DNA from: Alloprevotella sp. | GTDB taxonomy: Bacteria > Bacteroidota > Bacteroidia > Bacteroidales > Bacteroidaceae | Direction: 5' to 3' | DNA: 17,120 nucleotides | Assembly (NCBI GenBank): GCA_017477205.1 | Contig: JAFUXE010000037.1 | Coordinates: 1 to 17,120, forward strand | Part shown: positions 1 through 6,289 of the stretch, in pieces | How positions within the stretch are numbered: position 1 is the first letter of the stretch | Layout: each line of letters opens with the position of its first letter | The notes under the pieces: generated by a model | What the model was told of the DNA's origin: nothing | The model's database searches: none | What the model saw: the letters and a program-made list of their open reading frames with translations, nothing else | Translations under genes and position numbers: made by a program

Positions 1-47
1 ACAGAGACAAGTTCCTGGATGAGTATATCGCCAGGCACTACTATTGA
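1..47 (+). CDS. 3' end of an unidentified protein gene
   Basis: The third frame is open from the window edge and ends at TGA (45-47), giving the tail RDKFLDEYIARHYY. The next frame over stops after a few codons, and this tail has the charged and aromatic look of a real C-terminus. A terminator-like structure follows within 10 bases, which supports a gene ending here. Too little remains to name the product or family. Confidence 0.45.
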   Translation, partial: RDKFLDEYIARHYY

Positions 48-55
48 AGCTCTTT

Positions 56-102
56 GGGGGCTTCGCGCCCCCAGCCGCAGGGCAAACCTCCGCGGTGTTT
101 TT
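56..102 (+). terminator. Rho-independent terminator region of the upstream gene
   Basis: Two stems lie head to tail. The first is GGGGGC (56-61) with GCCCCC (67-72). The second pairs CCGC (75-78) with GCGG (92-95) and AGG (79-81) with CCT (87-89), and is followed by TTTTT at 98-102. The second stem with its T-run is the likely terminator for the gene ending at 47. Confidence 0.6.
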
Positions 103-117
103 CATAGTTTTAAACTG

Positions 118-183
118 TTACCACCACCCAAATGACCAATAGGCATTAAAACGCAACTTTTTACCACCCATTTTGACCTATAG
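118..183. repeat. Pair of imperfect direct repeats in a non-coding stretch
   Basis: TTACCACC..CCAAATGACCAATAG (118-142) recurs as TTACCACCCATTTTGACCTATAG (161-183), 43 bases apart start to start. The second copy lacks three bases of the first. The spacing is about four helical turns, which would suit paired binding sites for a regulator, but no gene start is adjacent. I see no gene in 103-285. Confidence 0.4.
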
Positions 184-285
184 ACCGAATTTCTTTTTCA
201 TAATGAAACATGTTGTATTGCTTATAGTCTCTCCGGATTCAGCCGTATTTTACGGATTGGTTGATGGATGTTCGTTTGGGATATG

Positions 286-325
286 AAAAAAGGCGTGAGA
301 GTCTGTACTACTTGCTCTCCCCGCC
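286..325 (-). terminator. Rho-independent terminator of the candidate RNA
   Basis: On the minus strand GGCG (322-325) and GAGAG (315-319) pair with CTCTC (297-301) and CGCC (292-295), with a small bulge between the two blocks. TTTTTT follows at once (286-291). There is no matching T-run on the plus strand. Confidence 0.65.
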
Positions 326-578
326 TGCAGGCTCTCGCATTGCCTTCGCCAAGGATAAGCAACGCGCAGCCCACGCCAGTGAGATATTATATATAAATGT
401 GTACCTCCTCCGGGGAGAAGGGACACGGGCATATAATACTCCCAACGCAGACGTTCCGTTGCGATATCTTCTTGACTTGGTCAAATTTGCGAGATTTGCA
501 GGCAGAAGATAACGTTCGTAAACGTCCTTTCTCATGTATGCACAAAGTAGGTATCCGGATAGCCGAAGCCTCTTTGCA
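286..578 (-). ncRNA. Candidate structured non-coding RNA, about 290 nt
   Basis: Read on the minus strand, a TAnnTTTG box (584-591) with TTTG 20 bases upstream (612-615) precedes a run of hairpins that ends at a stem plus six T residues. Stems seen: 572-579 with 540-547; 504-510 with 466-472; 480-484 with 472-476; 457-461 with 443-447; 415-426 with 399-410 (4 + 7 pairs around a one-by-one loop); 359-366 with 336-343, enclosing a small CUU/AAG hairpin. In three stems (540-547/572-579, 399-426, 336-366) the imperfect positions are G-U on the minus strand but A-C on the plus strand, which argues for minus-strand RNA. The first stem begins where transcription is expected to start. I do not recognise it as tmRNA, RNase P, SRP or 6S RNA. 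Short ORFs here are probably incidental. The family is unknown. Confidence 0.65.
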
Positions 579-583
579 CGTTG

Positions 584-615
584 CAAATGTAGGGACGTTT
601 TGCCAAACCGCCAAA
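584..615 (-). promoter_or_regulatory. Bacteroidetes-type promoter for the candidate RNA
   Basis: On the minus strand TTTG (612-615), a 20-base spacer and TACATTTG (584-591) match the -33/-7 consensus of the Bacteroidetes housekeeping sigma factor. Transcription would start near 578, at the foot of the first RNA stem. Confidence 0.6.
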
Positions 616-743
616 CAAACAGCGGATTATTTGCACCTGTAGCCAAGAATACGCTCTGTTACAGCTGCTGTGAACAATGAGGAAAGGACCCGCTATGTGC
701 AGCAAGTATCGCGCTGTTGTGGCTCTCGGCCTCCCTCCCTTTG

Positions 744-881
744 AGCTGTGCGCACACCTCGTTCCAAGCTTTGCGCTTACCTTGATGCGAGCTTTGCGCT
801 TACCTTGACGAGAGCTTTGCGCTTACCTTAACATAAGATGTGCGCACACCTCAGAACGAGATGTGCGCACACTGCATATTC
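744..881. repeat. Six tandem 23-bp units with a TGCGC core
   Basis: Units start at 744, 767, 790, 813, 836 and 859, each exactly 23 bases. Each begins AG, has TGCGC at positions 6-10 and, except the last, ACCT at positions 13-16. Units 1, 5 and 6 carry the perfect palindrome GTGCGCAC (748-755, 840-847, 863-870). Units 2-4 carry TTGCGCTT instead and are almost identical to each other. No unique spacers separate the units, so this is not CRISPR. The array lies between the rpsP terminator and the promoter of the candidate RNA. Apart from it I see nothing gene-like in 616-922. Confidence 0.85.
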
Positions 882-922
882 AGTTCGTCTGACGAGAAAC
901 GAACGCAAAGGCGGACGTACAC

Positions 923-961
923 AAAAAAGCCGCCCGCACTCCGGGGGGAATGCGGGGCGGC
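923..961 (-). terminator. Rho-independent terminator of rpsP
   Basis: A long GC stem pairs 951-961 with 929-938 (one bulged base) and can extend inward through 939-950. On the minus strand TTTTTT (923-928) follows directly. It lies 40 bases past the rpsP stop. Confidence 0.88.
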
Positions 962-1001
962 CTGTTCCGGGGAAAACCCGTAAACCGTCAGGAAGAGGGG
1001 C

Positions 1002-1547
1002 TTATGCCTCGGCAGGTGCCTCGGCGGCTTCCCCTGCGGGGGCTTCGGCGGCATCGGCTGCGGCAGCCTCAGCTGCTGCAGCGGCGGCGGCAGCGCGCTT
1101 TTCAGCCACTTTCTCCGCAATCCTTGCGTTTACCTGCTTCTCTGCCTCCAGGCGGGCTGCGGCGGCAGCCTTCCTGGCGTCGGCCTCCTGGGCAGCGGCG
1201 GCGCCCAGCTTGCGGTCGCGCGCGGCTTTCCAGGCGTCGAACTTGGCCTGAACAGCTGATTCGTCGAAGGCGCCCTTCTTCACGCCACCCTTCAGGTGCT
1301 TCATGAGGAGCACGCCCTCGCGGGAAAGGATGTTGCGGACGGTGTCCGTGGGCTGTGCGCCCACCTCGAGCCAGTAGAGGGCACGGTCGAACTTCAAGTC
1401 CACTGTGGCGGGGTTTGTGTTGGGATTGTAGGTTCCCAGCTTTTCGATGAAGCGACCATCGCGTGGTGCTCTGGCGTCGGCTGCGACGATGCTGTAGAAG
1501 GCATAGCCCTTGCGGCCGTGACGCTGCAATCTTAGTCTTGTTGCCAT
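1002..1547 (-). CDS. rpsP: 30S ribosomal protein S16
   Basis: A small-subunit ribosomal protein that binds 16S rRNA early in 30S assembly. Residues 1 to about 90 match the S16 core: an N-terminal [20 protein letters not shown] strand pair, then [14 protein letters not shown] (29-42) and a [20 protein letters not shown] segment (54-73). The protein is 181 residues, about twice the length of many bacterial S16 proteins. The extra part, from about 95 on, is rich in Ala, Glu, Lys and Arg, probably helical, and from about 150 nearly all Ala/Glu; long tails of this type are usual in Bacteroidetes S16. It is alone on its transcript: the -7 box is at 1605-1612 and the terminator at 923-961. It starts at an ATG in an A/C-rich leader with no Shine-Dalgarno site, as expected for the phylum. 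Confidence 0.95.
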   Translation of the reverse strand: MATRLRLQRHGRKGYAFYSIVAADARAPRDGRFIEKLGTYNPNTNPATVDLKFDRALYWLEVGAQPTDTVRNILSREGVLLMKHLKGGVKKGAFDESAVQAKFDAWKAARDRKLGAAAAQEADARKAAAAARLEAEKQVNARIAEKVAEKRAAAAAAAAEAAAADAAEAPAGEAAEAPAEA

Positions 1548-1581
1548 GTGTGTGTTGTTTTGTTTTTATAGTGAGACTTAT

Positions 1582-1612
1582 GCCGCTATCCCGTAGCGGC
1601 GGCGCAAAAGTA
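1582..1612 (-). promoter_or_regulatory. rpsP promoter -7 box and leader hairpin
   Basis: On the minus strand TACTTTTG (1605-1612) fits TAnnTTTG; no clear -33 TTTG lies at the usual spacing. Just downstream GCCGCTA (1594-1600) pairs perfectly with TAGCGGC (1582-1588) around a five-base loop. The hairpin would sit at the very 5' end of the rpsP mRNA, where it could protect the transcript or be a protein-binding site. Confidence 0.55.
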
Positions 1613-1746
1613 CAAATTAATTATTGAACATTGAACACCAGACCATTGTTTTTTTGGTTTGGGGGGGTAGGTTTTTAGGTTCTTTGGTTCTTTGGGTTCT
1701 TAGGTTTTCGTCACTTCCTGATTTTTAATATAACCGTTAAACAATA

Positions 1747-1827
1747 ACTGTTAAACCCAAAAACCTAAAAACCACTGTTAAACCCAAAAACCTAAAAACC
1801 ACTGTTAAACCCAAAAACCTAAAAACC
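1747..1827. repeat. Three perfect 27-bp tandem repeats
   Basis: Three identical 27-base units start at 1747, 1774 and 1801. Each starts ACTGTTAAACCC and ends AAAAACCTAAAAACC. The same vocabulary occurs inverted at about 1668-1710 (TAGGTTTTTAGGTTC, TGGGTTCTTAGGTTT), and CCTAAGAACCCA just past the array is complementary to part of it. The array lies just past the stop of the OPT gene. The rest of 1548-1840 holds only the rpsP leader. Confidence 0.85.
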
Positions 1828-1840
1828 TAAGAACCCATTT

Positions 1841-3874
1841 TCATTTTTTCTGGTGGTCAATCCTTTTCACCATCGAGGCGCGCACGAGGTAGATGATGAT
1901 GAGCGCGTAGGCGGCGAGGCTCAGGGCCACGGAGGCGGGGTCGGCGGGCACGGCCTCGGGGTACAGGGGCAGGGCCTTGGGGTGCGCTGCCCAGCCGGGG
2001 ATGAGCATGTCGGCGCCGAAGAACGTGAGGCCTGCGCTGACGACGCCCATGAGCGCGCCGCCCGCGATGAAGCCGCTGGCAAGGAGCGTGCCGCGCTCGC
2101 CGCGGGCACGGTTGAGGGGGGCGCTGCCGCTGCTGTGCGTGACGAGGTGGCTGACGAGGCCGCCGACGATGAGCGGGAGGTTCAGGTGCAGGGGGATGAA
2201 CATGCCCAGCGAGAAGGCCAGGGCGGAGACCTTGCAGCGGTCGAGGACGACGGCGAGCAGGGCGCCGATGCCGTAGAGCAGCCAGGGGGCGCCCTCACCG
2301 CTCATCAGGGGCTTGATGACGGCAGCCATGGCGCGTGCCTGCGGGGCGGCCATGACTTCCTCGTTGGTCTCCGTGAAGCCGTAGGTGTTGTTCAGGATAT
2401 AGATGACGCCGCAGACCGTGGCGGCGCTGACGAGTACGCCCAGGAACTTGAGGCTCTCCTGCTTGGCGGGCGTGGAGCCGAGCCAGTAGCCGATTTTCAG
2501 GTCGGTGACGAAGGAGCCTGCCGTGCTGAGCGCCGTGCAGACCACGCCGCCCATGATGAGTGCGGCCACCATGCCGTGCGTGCCATTTAGGCCCACAAGC
2601 ACAAGGATGATGCTGGAGAGGATGAGCGTCATAAGCGTCATGCCACTGACGGGATTGCTGCCGACGATGGCGATGGCGTTTGCGGCAACGGTAGTGAAGA
2701 GGAAGGCGACGACGGCCACGATGAGGATGCCGACGATGGTGTGCAGGAGGTTGCCCTCCATCGGGCCAAAGAAAAAGAATACCGTTGTGACGACGATTGT
2801 CAGGAGTGTGCCCCAAAGGATGATCTTCATCGGCAGGTCGCGCTGCGTGCGCAGCTCCTCGCCCTCGCCGGTCCCCTTGCCCATCTTCCCGATGAGGCCG
2901 AAGGAGCCCCTGATGACGCTCCAGCTCTTGATGACGCCGATGATGCCGGCCATGGCGATGCCGCCGATGCCGATGCTCTTGGCATACTGGAAGATCTGCG
3001 CGGGCATGGCTGTTCCGGCAAGGACGTCCGTGCCCTTGTCCGTAAGTACGACCACGTCCGGGAAGAGGTGGCCGATGACGGGAACGATGACCCACCACAC
3101 CGTGACGCTGCCGGCGCAGATGATGGCGGCATACTTCAGGCCGACGATGTAGCCCATGCCGAGGAGGGCGGCGCTGGTGTTGAGGCTGAACATGAGCTTC
3201 GTCTTCGCGGCAAATGCCTTCCCCCAGGCGAAAGCCGTCGTGGAGAATGTCTCCGCCCAGGCTCCCGTGGAGGCCACGATGAAGTCATAGAGTCCGCCGA
3301 TGAGGCCTGCCACGAGCAGGGGCTTGGCCTGCCCCGCGCCGCTCTCGCCGCTGATAAGCACCTGCGTGGATGCCGTGGCCTCGGGGAAGGGGTATTCACC
3401 GTGCTTCTCCTTCACGAAGTACTTACGGAAGGGGATGAGGAACAGGATGCCGAGCACGCCGCCCAGAAGGGAGGCCAGGAACACGTGGAGGAAGTTTATC
3501 TGTATCTCCGCATTCGTGCTTTGCAGGATGAAGAGGGCGGGAAGCGTGAAGATGGCTCCGGCCACAATCATGCCCGAGCATGCGCCGATGCTCTGGATGA
3601 TGACGTTCTCGCCGAGCGGGTCCTTGCGATGGGCGGCGCCGCTGAGGCCGATGGCGATAATCGCGATGGGGATGGCGGCTTCAAAGACCTGGCCGACCTT
3701 GAGGCCCAAATAGGCGCATGCGGCGGAGAAGATGACGGCCATGACAAGGCCCCAGGCGATGCTCCAGGGCGTCAGTTCGCGATACTGCCGCTGCGGACTC
3801 ATCACGGGTTCGTATTCTTCGCCCTTCTCCAGCGGGCGAAAGGCGTTTTCGGGAAGTTTTGTCTGTTCTTTCAT
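1841..3874 (-). CDS. OPT-family oligopeptide/metal-chelate transporter
   Basis: An inner-membrane transporter of the OPT superfamily, in the prokaryotic branch of about 650-680 residues (677 here). Family members move short peptides or metal-siderophore complexes with proton symport; the substrate cannot be told from sequence. The chain is nearly all membrane helices. Recognisable blocks are AYLGLKVGQVFEAAIPIAI (54-72), GENVIIQSIGACSGMIVAG (88-106), the YPFPEATAS motif (161-169) and NPVSGMT (407-413), all typical of this branch. A loop at about 327-350 with GKMGKGTGEGEE is likely cytoplasmic. The chosen ATG gives a soluble N-terminus of about 35 residues before the first helix. It follows nspC by about 108 bases, which contain a long inverted repeat and no clear promoter, so it may share the galE-nspC transcript. 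Confidence 0.9.
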   Translation of the reverse strand: MKEQTKLPENAFRPLEKGEEYEPVMSPQRQYRELTPWSIAWGLVMAVIFSAACAYLGLKVGQVFEAAIPIAIIAIGLSGAAHRKDPLGENVIIQSIGACSGMIVAGAIFTLPALFILQSTNAEIQINFLHVFLASLLGGVLGILFLIPFRKYFVKEKHGEYPFPEATASTQVLISGESGAGQAKPLLVAGLIGGLYDFIVASTGAWAETFSTTAFAWGKAFAAKTKLMFSLNTSAALLGMGYIVGLKYAAIICAGSVTVWWVIVPVIGHLFPDVVVLTDKGTDVLAGTAMPAQIFQYAKSIGIGGIAMAGIIGVIKSWSVIRGSFGLIGKMGKGTGEGEELRTQRDLPMKIILWGTLLTIVVTTVFFFFGPMEGNLLHTIVGILIVAVVAFLFTTVAANAIAIVGSNPVSGMTLMTLILSSIILVLVGLNGTHGMVAALIMGGVVCTALSTAGSFVTDLKIGYWLGSTPAKQESLKFLGVLVSAATVCGVIYILNNTYGFTETNEEVMAAPQARAMAAVIKPLMSGEGAPWLLYGIGALLAVVLDRCKVSALAFSLGMFIPLHLNLPLIVGGLVSHLVTHSSGSAPLNRARGERGTLLASGFIAGGALMGVVSAGLTFFGADMLIPGWAAHPKALPLYPEAVPADPASVALSLAAYALIIIYLVRASMVKRIDHQKK

Positions 3875-3895
3875 TGTTGTGTTGATTTTTTAAGT

Positions 3896-3978
3896 TGACG
3901 AGTGACAAGTGACGAGCTGCTGCGCCGGAAGGCTTGTTTACTGGTTTCCTCGTCACTTGTCACTCGTCACTTGTCACT
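3896..3978. repeat. Inverted repeat built from GTCACTN heptamers
   Basis: The 20-base arm 3897-3916 is perfectly complementary to 3949-3968, and 3896/3969 add one more pair, giving a 21-bp stem with a 32-base loop. The right arm is part of two identical 14-base copies (3951-3964, 3965-3978), each made of two heptamers, CGTCACT and TGTCACT. No T-run follows on either strand, so it is not a standard terminator. It fills most of the nspC-OPT gap and could act as a processing or attenuation structure. Confidence 0.85.
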
Positions 3979-3982
3979 AAAT

Positions 3983-5134
3983 TTAGTCCATTCTGCCGCG
4001 ATAGTCCTCGTAGGTGAACTCCCTGAGGACGGAGTGCGTGCCGTCGGGCCGCTGCATCACGATGGCGGGGTGATGGATGCCGTTGAACATGGTTGTCTTC
4101 ACGGTGGTGTAGTGAATCATGTCCTTTAGTACAATCTCCTGTCCCACGCTCAGGGGCTCCGGGAAGCGCCAGCGTCCGAGCCAGTCGCCGCTGAGGCAGC
4201 TGTTGCCGCCGAGGCGGTAGGTGCTGGCATCCGCCTCCTGTGCCGGGCTTTCTTCGCCGACATACTCCGCACCTTCCACCTCCGGCCAATAAGGCATTTC
4301 GAGGCAGTCGGGCATGTGGCAGGTGAAGCTCACGTTCAGGATGGCCGTTTTGATGCCCTTGTTCTCCACGATGTCCACCACCGACGCCACAAGGTCGCCC
4401 GTCTGCCAGGCGAAGGCGGAGCCGGGCTCAAGAATGACGTGCAGATGCGGGTGGCGTGCCCTGAAGGCGCGGAGGATGCGGACAAGGTGGGGAACGTCGT
4501 AGTCCCTACGCGTCACCAGGTGCCCGCCGCCGAGGTTCAGCCATTTCAGCTGCGGAAGCCACGCGCCGAAGAGCCGCTCTATCCAGCCCAGCGTCTCTTC
4601 CAGGGCATAGGAATCGCTCTCGCAGTGGCAATGGCAGTGGAAGCCCTCAATCTCCCGGGGGAGTACGTCCGGCAGCTGGCTCGCCAGCACTCCGAAGCGG
4701 CTCCCGGGCGCACAGGGGTCGTAGAGTGCCGTTTCGATGCGGCTGTGCTCCGGATTGATGCGCAGGCCGAGGCTCACACCCTCGCCCGATGCCCTCACCG
4801 CGGGCACGAAGCGCTCAAACTGCGAGAGGCTGTTGAAGGTGACGTGGCTGGAACAGCGCAGGATTTCCCCGAACGTAGCCTCTTCGTAGGCGGGGCTGTA
4901 CGTGTGGGCGCGCGAACCGAACTCCTCCAGGGCCAGGCGCGCCTCGTAGGGCGACGATGCCGTCGTGTGGCTGATGTATTCCCGGAACACGGGGAATGTC
5001 TTCCAAAGCGCAAAAGCCTTAAAGGCGAGGATGAATTCCACCCCCGCCTCGTCGGCTATGCGCCGTATGAGCGCAAGGTTGTTACGCAGTTTCTCTTCGT
5101 AGAGAACGTAGTAAGGAGTCGGACACACGGACAA
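3983..5134 (-). CDS. nspC: Carboxynorspermidine/carboxyspermidine decarboxylase
   Basis: A PLP-dependent decarboxylase that makes norspermidine or spermidine from the carboxylated precursor, the last step of the alternative polyamine pathway common in gut Bacteroidetes. Fold type III (alanine-racemase-like barrel) signatures are visible: FILAFKAFALW with the likely PLP lysine at K39, the HCHCHCESD stretch, LNLGGGH, EPGSAFAWQTG, and C-terminal GGNSCLSGDW carrying the catalytic-type cysteine. No ATG lies in frame near the family start PTPYYVLYEEKLRNNL. I chose TTG at 5132-5134 (383 residues), one base past the galE stop; GTG at 5126-5128 is the alternative. The frame stays open back to 5290 but only over galE, where the translation is low-complexity and foreign to the family. 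The one-base spacing suggests translational coupling to galE. Confidence 0.88.
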   Translation of the reverse strand: MSVCPTPYYVLYEEKLRNNLALIRRIADEAGVEFILAFKAFALWKTFPVFREYISHTTASSPYEARLALEEFGSRAHTYSPAYEEATFGEILRCSSHVTFNSLSQFERFVPAVRASGEGVSLGLRINPEHSRIETALYDPCAPGSRFGVLASQLPDVLPREIEGFHCHCHCESDSYALEETLGWIERLFGAWLPQLKWLNLGGGHLVTRRDYDVPHLVRILRAFRARHPHLHVILEPGSAFAWQTGDLVASVVDIVENKGIKTAILNVSFTCHMPDCLEMPYWPEVEGAEYVGEESPAQEADASTYRLGGNSCLSGDWLGRWRFPEPLSVGQEIVLKDMIHYTTVKTTMFNGIHHPAIVMQRPDGTHSVLREFTYEDYRGRMD

Positions 5135-5135
5135 A

Positions 5136-6176
5136 TTACATGATACCCTTCTCACGCAAGCGCTGCTGCCACTTCCAGGCAGAGGAGAGGGAGTCCTCAA
5201 GCGTGTGGACAGCCTTCCAGCCGAGCACGTTGTTGGCCTTGTCCACGTTGCCCCACACCTTTTCGATGTCGCCTGCACGACGGCCGGCAATCTTGTAGTT
5301 AAGCTTCACGCCCGTGCACTTCTCGAAGGTGTTGATGAGCTCCAGGACGCTGACGCCCTGACCTGTACCGACGTTGAAAGTCTCAACCTTGTCGTCGTTC
5401 TTGCCCTCAAGGATGCGTTCCATAGCGGCCACGTGCGCCTTGGCAAGGTCAACGACGTAGATGAAGTCGCGGATGCAGGAGCCGTCCGGCGTCTGGTAGT
5501 CGTCGCCGAAGACGGAGAGGCATTCGCGGATGCCGATGGCCGTCTGCGTGATGTAGGGGATGAGGTTGTTGGGCACGCCGTTAGGCAGTTCGCCGATGAG
5601 TGCCGTCGGGTGTGCGCCGATGGGGTTGAAGTAGCGCAGCAGGATGGCATTTACGGGAGCGCCGCTGTTGCAGTAGTCCGTGATGATGTCCTCGCAGATC
5701 TTCTTCGTGTTGCCGTAGGGGCTTTCCGCCTTCTTGCGCGGTGCGCTCTCCGTGACGGGCAGGTTCTCGGGGTCGGGCTGGCCATAGACGGTACAGCTGG
5801 AGGAGAAGATGATGCCCTTCACCTTGTAATCAGGCATGAGCTTCAGGAGGTTCATCAGGCTCACGGTGTTGTTGTAGTAGTACTTCAGCGGCAGCATAAC
5901 GCTTTCACCGACAGCCTTCGAGGCAGCGAAGTGGATGATGCCCTCGATGCCGGGATATTTCTTGAATACGCCTTCAAGCGCGGTGAGGTCGGTGCAATCG
6001 ACCTTTTCGAACGCCGGACGGATGCCGGTGATGCCCTCGATGCCGTCCAGGACGTCCTCGTTGGAGTTCGAGAGGTTGTCCACAATAATCACGTCGTAGC
6101 CTGCCTGCTGCAGTTCAACGGTGGTATGGGAACCGATGAAGCCCGTACCACCAGTCACGAGAATTCGCTGTTTCAT
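5136..6176 (-). CDS. galE: UDP-glucose 4-epimerase
   Basis: Interconverts UDP-glucose and UDP-galactose in the cytoplasm, feeding galactose use and glycan synthesis. It is an extended short-chain dehydrogenase of 346 residues, the normal GalE length. The NAD-binding Rossmann motif is at the start (ILVTGGTGFIGSH, 5-17). The catalytic serine region is GIIFSSSCTVYG (121-132) and the YxxxK pair is Y154/K158 in SPYGNTKKI. LLRYFNPIGAHP and the RAGD segment near the C-terminus (GRRAGDIEKVWGN) are also GalE features. I chose the ATG at 6174-6176 because the Rossmann strand follows at once; the frame runs on upstream through the promoter, which cannot be coding. It is first in the galE-nspC(-OPT) group. 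Confidence 0.95.
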   Translation of the reverse strand: MKQRILVTGGTGFIGSHTTVELQQAGYDVIIVDNLSNSNEDVLDGIEGITGIRPAFEKVDCTDLTALEGVFKKYPGIEGIIHFAASKAVGESVMLPLKYYYNNTVSLMNLLKLMPDYKVKGIIFSSSCTVYGQPDPENLPVTESAPRKKAESPYGNTKKICEDIITDYCNSGAPVNAILLRYFNPIGAHPTALIGELPNGVPNNLIPYITQTAIGIRECLSVFGDDYQTPDGSCIRDFIYVVDLAKAHVAAMERILEGKNDDKVETFNVGTGQGVSVLELINTFEKCTGVKLNYKIAGRRAGDIEKVWGNVDKANNVLGWKAVHTLEDSLSSAWKWQQRLREKGIM

Positions 6177-6211
6177 ATCGTTTGTTTGTGTTTGGTTTGG
6201 ATTATTCCCCG

Positions 6212-6242
6212 CAAAAATAGACATTTTCTCCTGTCCGTCAAA
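6212..6242 (-). promoter_or_regulatory. Promoter of galE
   Basis: On the minus strand TTTG (6239-6242), exactly 19 bases, then TATTTTTG (6212-6219) fits the Bacteroidetes promoter very well. It lies about 35 bases before the galE ATG and back to back with the fbp promoter. Confidence 0.75.
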
Positions 6243-6262
6243 TTCTTTTGGCGTTTATTTTG

Positions 6263-6270
6263 TACTTTTG
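6263..6270 (+). promoter_or_regulatory. Promoter -7 box of fbp
   Basis: TACTTTTG (6263-6270) matches TAnnTTTG and lies 20 bases before the fbp ATG, implying a very short leader. A TTTG at 6247-6250 is closer than the usual 19-base spacing, so the -33 element is uncertain. Confidence 0.55.
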
Positions 6271-6289
6271 CCCCCAAAATAGCACGGAA

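Noticed and set aside
308..646. Short protein-coding frames on both strands of the 250-650 region
   Set aside because: They overlap each other and a run of stems bounded by a promoter and a terminator; structured RNA explains the region better. They might still appear as conserved hypothetical proteins if the RNA is conserved.
670..700. Resemblance of GAGGAAAGGACC to a conserved RNase P RNA segment
   Set aside because: The rest of the RNase P core is not seen nearby, so this is a short chance match.
744..881. CRISPR array
   Set aside because: Units are directly adjacent with no unique spacers, and no cas genes are present.
2741..3898. Long open frame opposite the OPT gene
   Set aside because: Same pattern: acidic low-complexity translation antisense to a clear transporter.
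3896..3978. Terminator between nspC and the OPT gene
   Set aside because: The stem has a 32-base loop and no T-run on either strand.
5135..5290. N-terminal extension of the nspC reading frame
   Set aside because: It overlaps the 3' end of galE on the same strand in another frame, and its translation is low-complexity and unlike the NspC family.
6248..6289. Earlier TTG start for fbp
   Set aside because: It would place the TACTTTTG promoter box inside the gene; the ATG at 6290 fits better.
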